A DNA stretch of 5,929 nt from Bacillota bacterium (GTDB taxonomy: Bacteria > Bacillota > Bacilli > Alicyclobacillales > SLC66). Position 1 is the first letter of the stretch; each line of letters begins with the position of its first letter. Below, one piece after another: positions 5,812 through 5,929 of this stretch. A program made the position numbers and the translations under genes. The DNA lies in assembly GCA_021820825.1 (NCBI GenBank), contig JAKADD010000165.1, positions 1 through 5,929 on the forward strand, in the 5' to 3' direction. Under the pieces are notes generated by a model. That model saw nothing but the letters and a program-made list of their open reading frames with translations, did not search any database and had not been told where the DNA came from.

Positions 5812-5929
5812 AGATTCTCTCCCGTCGCTGTCGCTCTTGCCGCTTGCCTCGCCGCATTCGATCAGTGAGGTGTTTGCCCGAGCCGCCAGCGCGGCGTTGC
5901 CGAAGATTGAGAAGGGGATGCGGCGGATT
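5812..5929 (+). other. Unassigned right-edge sequence, possibly a partial coding region
   Basis: The plus-strand frame with codons at 5870 (GTG) is open from 5783 to the edge and reads SEVFARAASAALPKIEKGMR with G/C-rich third positions, which is protein-like. There is no ATG and no good ribosome site in it before the edge, and two minus-strand frames are also open, so coding is uncertain. I recognise no family. Confidence 0.2.

Noticed and set aside
1..5929. CRISPR array, tRNA, rRNA or insertion sequence
   Set aside because: No regularly spaced repeats, cloverleaf-like segments, rRNA signature or transposase motifs were seen on either strand.

Overview
The window looks like chromosomal DNA of a low-to-mid GC Gram-positive bacterium of the Bacillota. 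Strong GGAGG-type ribosome sites, a near-consensus sigma-A promoter, a MarR-GNAT fusion regulator and a Bacillus-type SNF2 helicase fragment all fit this. An Alicyclobacillus-like relative is a guess only. Base composition is uneven: hand counts of single 60-base lines give about 63% G+C in the isochorismatase gene, about 52% in the SDR gene and about 40% in the MarR part.

Layout: (1) 18-1268, plus strand, an intact 12-helix-type MFS exporter whose true start may lie off the left edge. (2) 1298-2080, minus strand, a short-chain dehydrogenase/reductase (SDR) convergent with the MFS gene. (3) 2081-2368, minus strand, the 3' remnant of a medium-chain alcohol dehydrogenase (ADH) that runs in frame into the SDR. 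(4) 2431-3018, minus strand, a GC-rich isochorismatase-family hydrolase, preceded by a roughly 160-nt leader that can fold into two overlapping stems. (5) 3409-4403, plus strand, a promoter with a perfect 16-bp-arm palindrome driving a MarR-GNAT fusion gene. (6) 4400-4792, the first four helices of a second MFS transporter, coupled to the MarR-GNAT gene by a GTGA overlap. (7) 4786-5799, the C-terminal half of an SNF2 helicase joined directly to the broken transporter. (8) 5800-5929, unassigned edge sequence with a run of nine Cs.

How it works together: the MarR-GNAT gene and the MFS gene behind it look like a self-regulated resistance or efflux operon, with the palindrome as operator. The exporter half is broken, leaving the regulator without its probable partner. 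The minus-strand genes could be co-transcribed from the isochorismatase leader through the ADH remnant into the SDR, which keeps its own strong ribosome site. Two clear gene breaks (ADH 5' loss and the MFS/SNF2 junction) suggest a region that has been rearranged by deletion, with no insertion sequence left. No CRISPR array, tRNA, rRNA, transposase or obvious new multi-gene system is visible. The most notable items are the operator architecture, the unexplained structured leader and the SDR with an altered catalytic motif.
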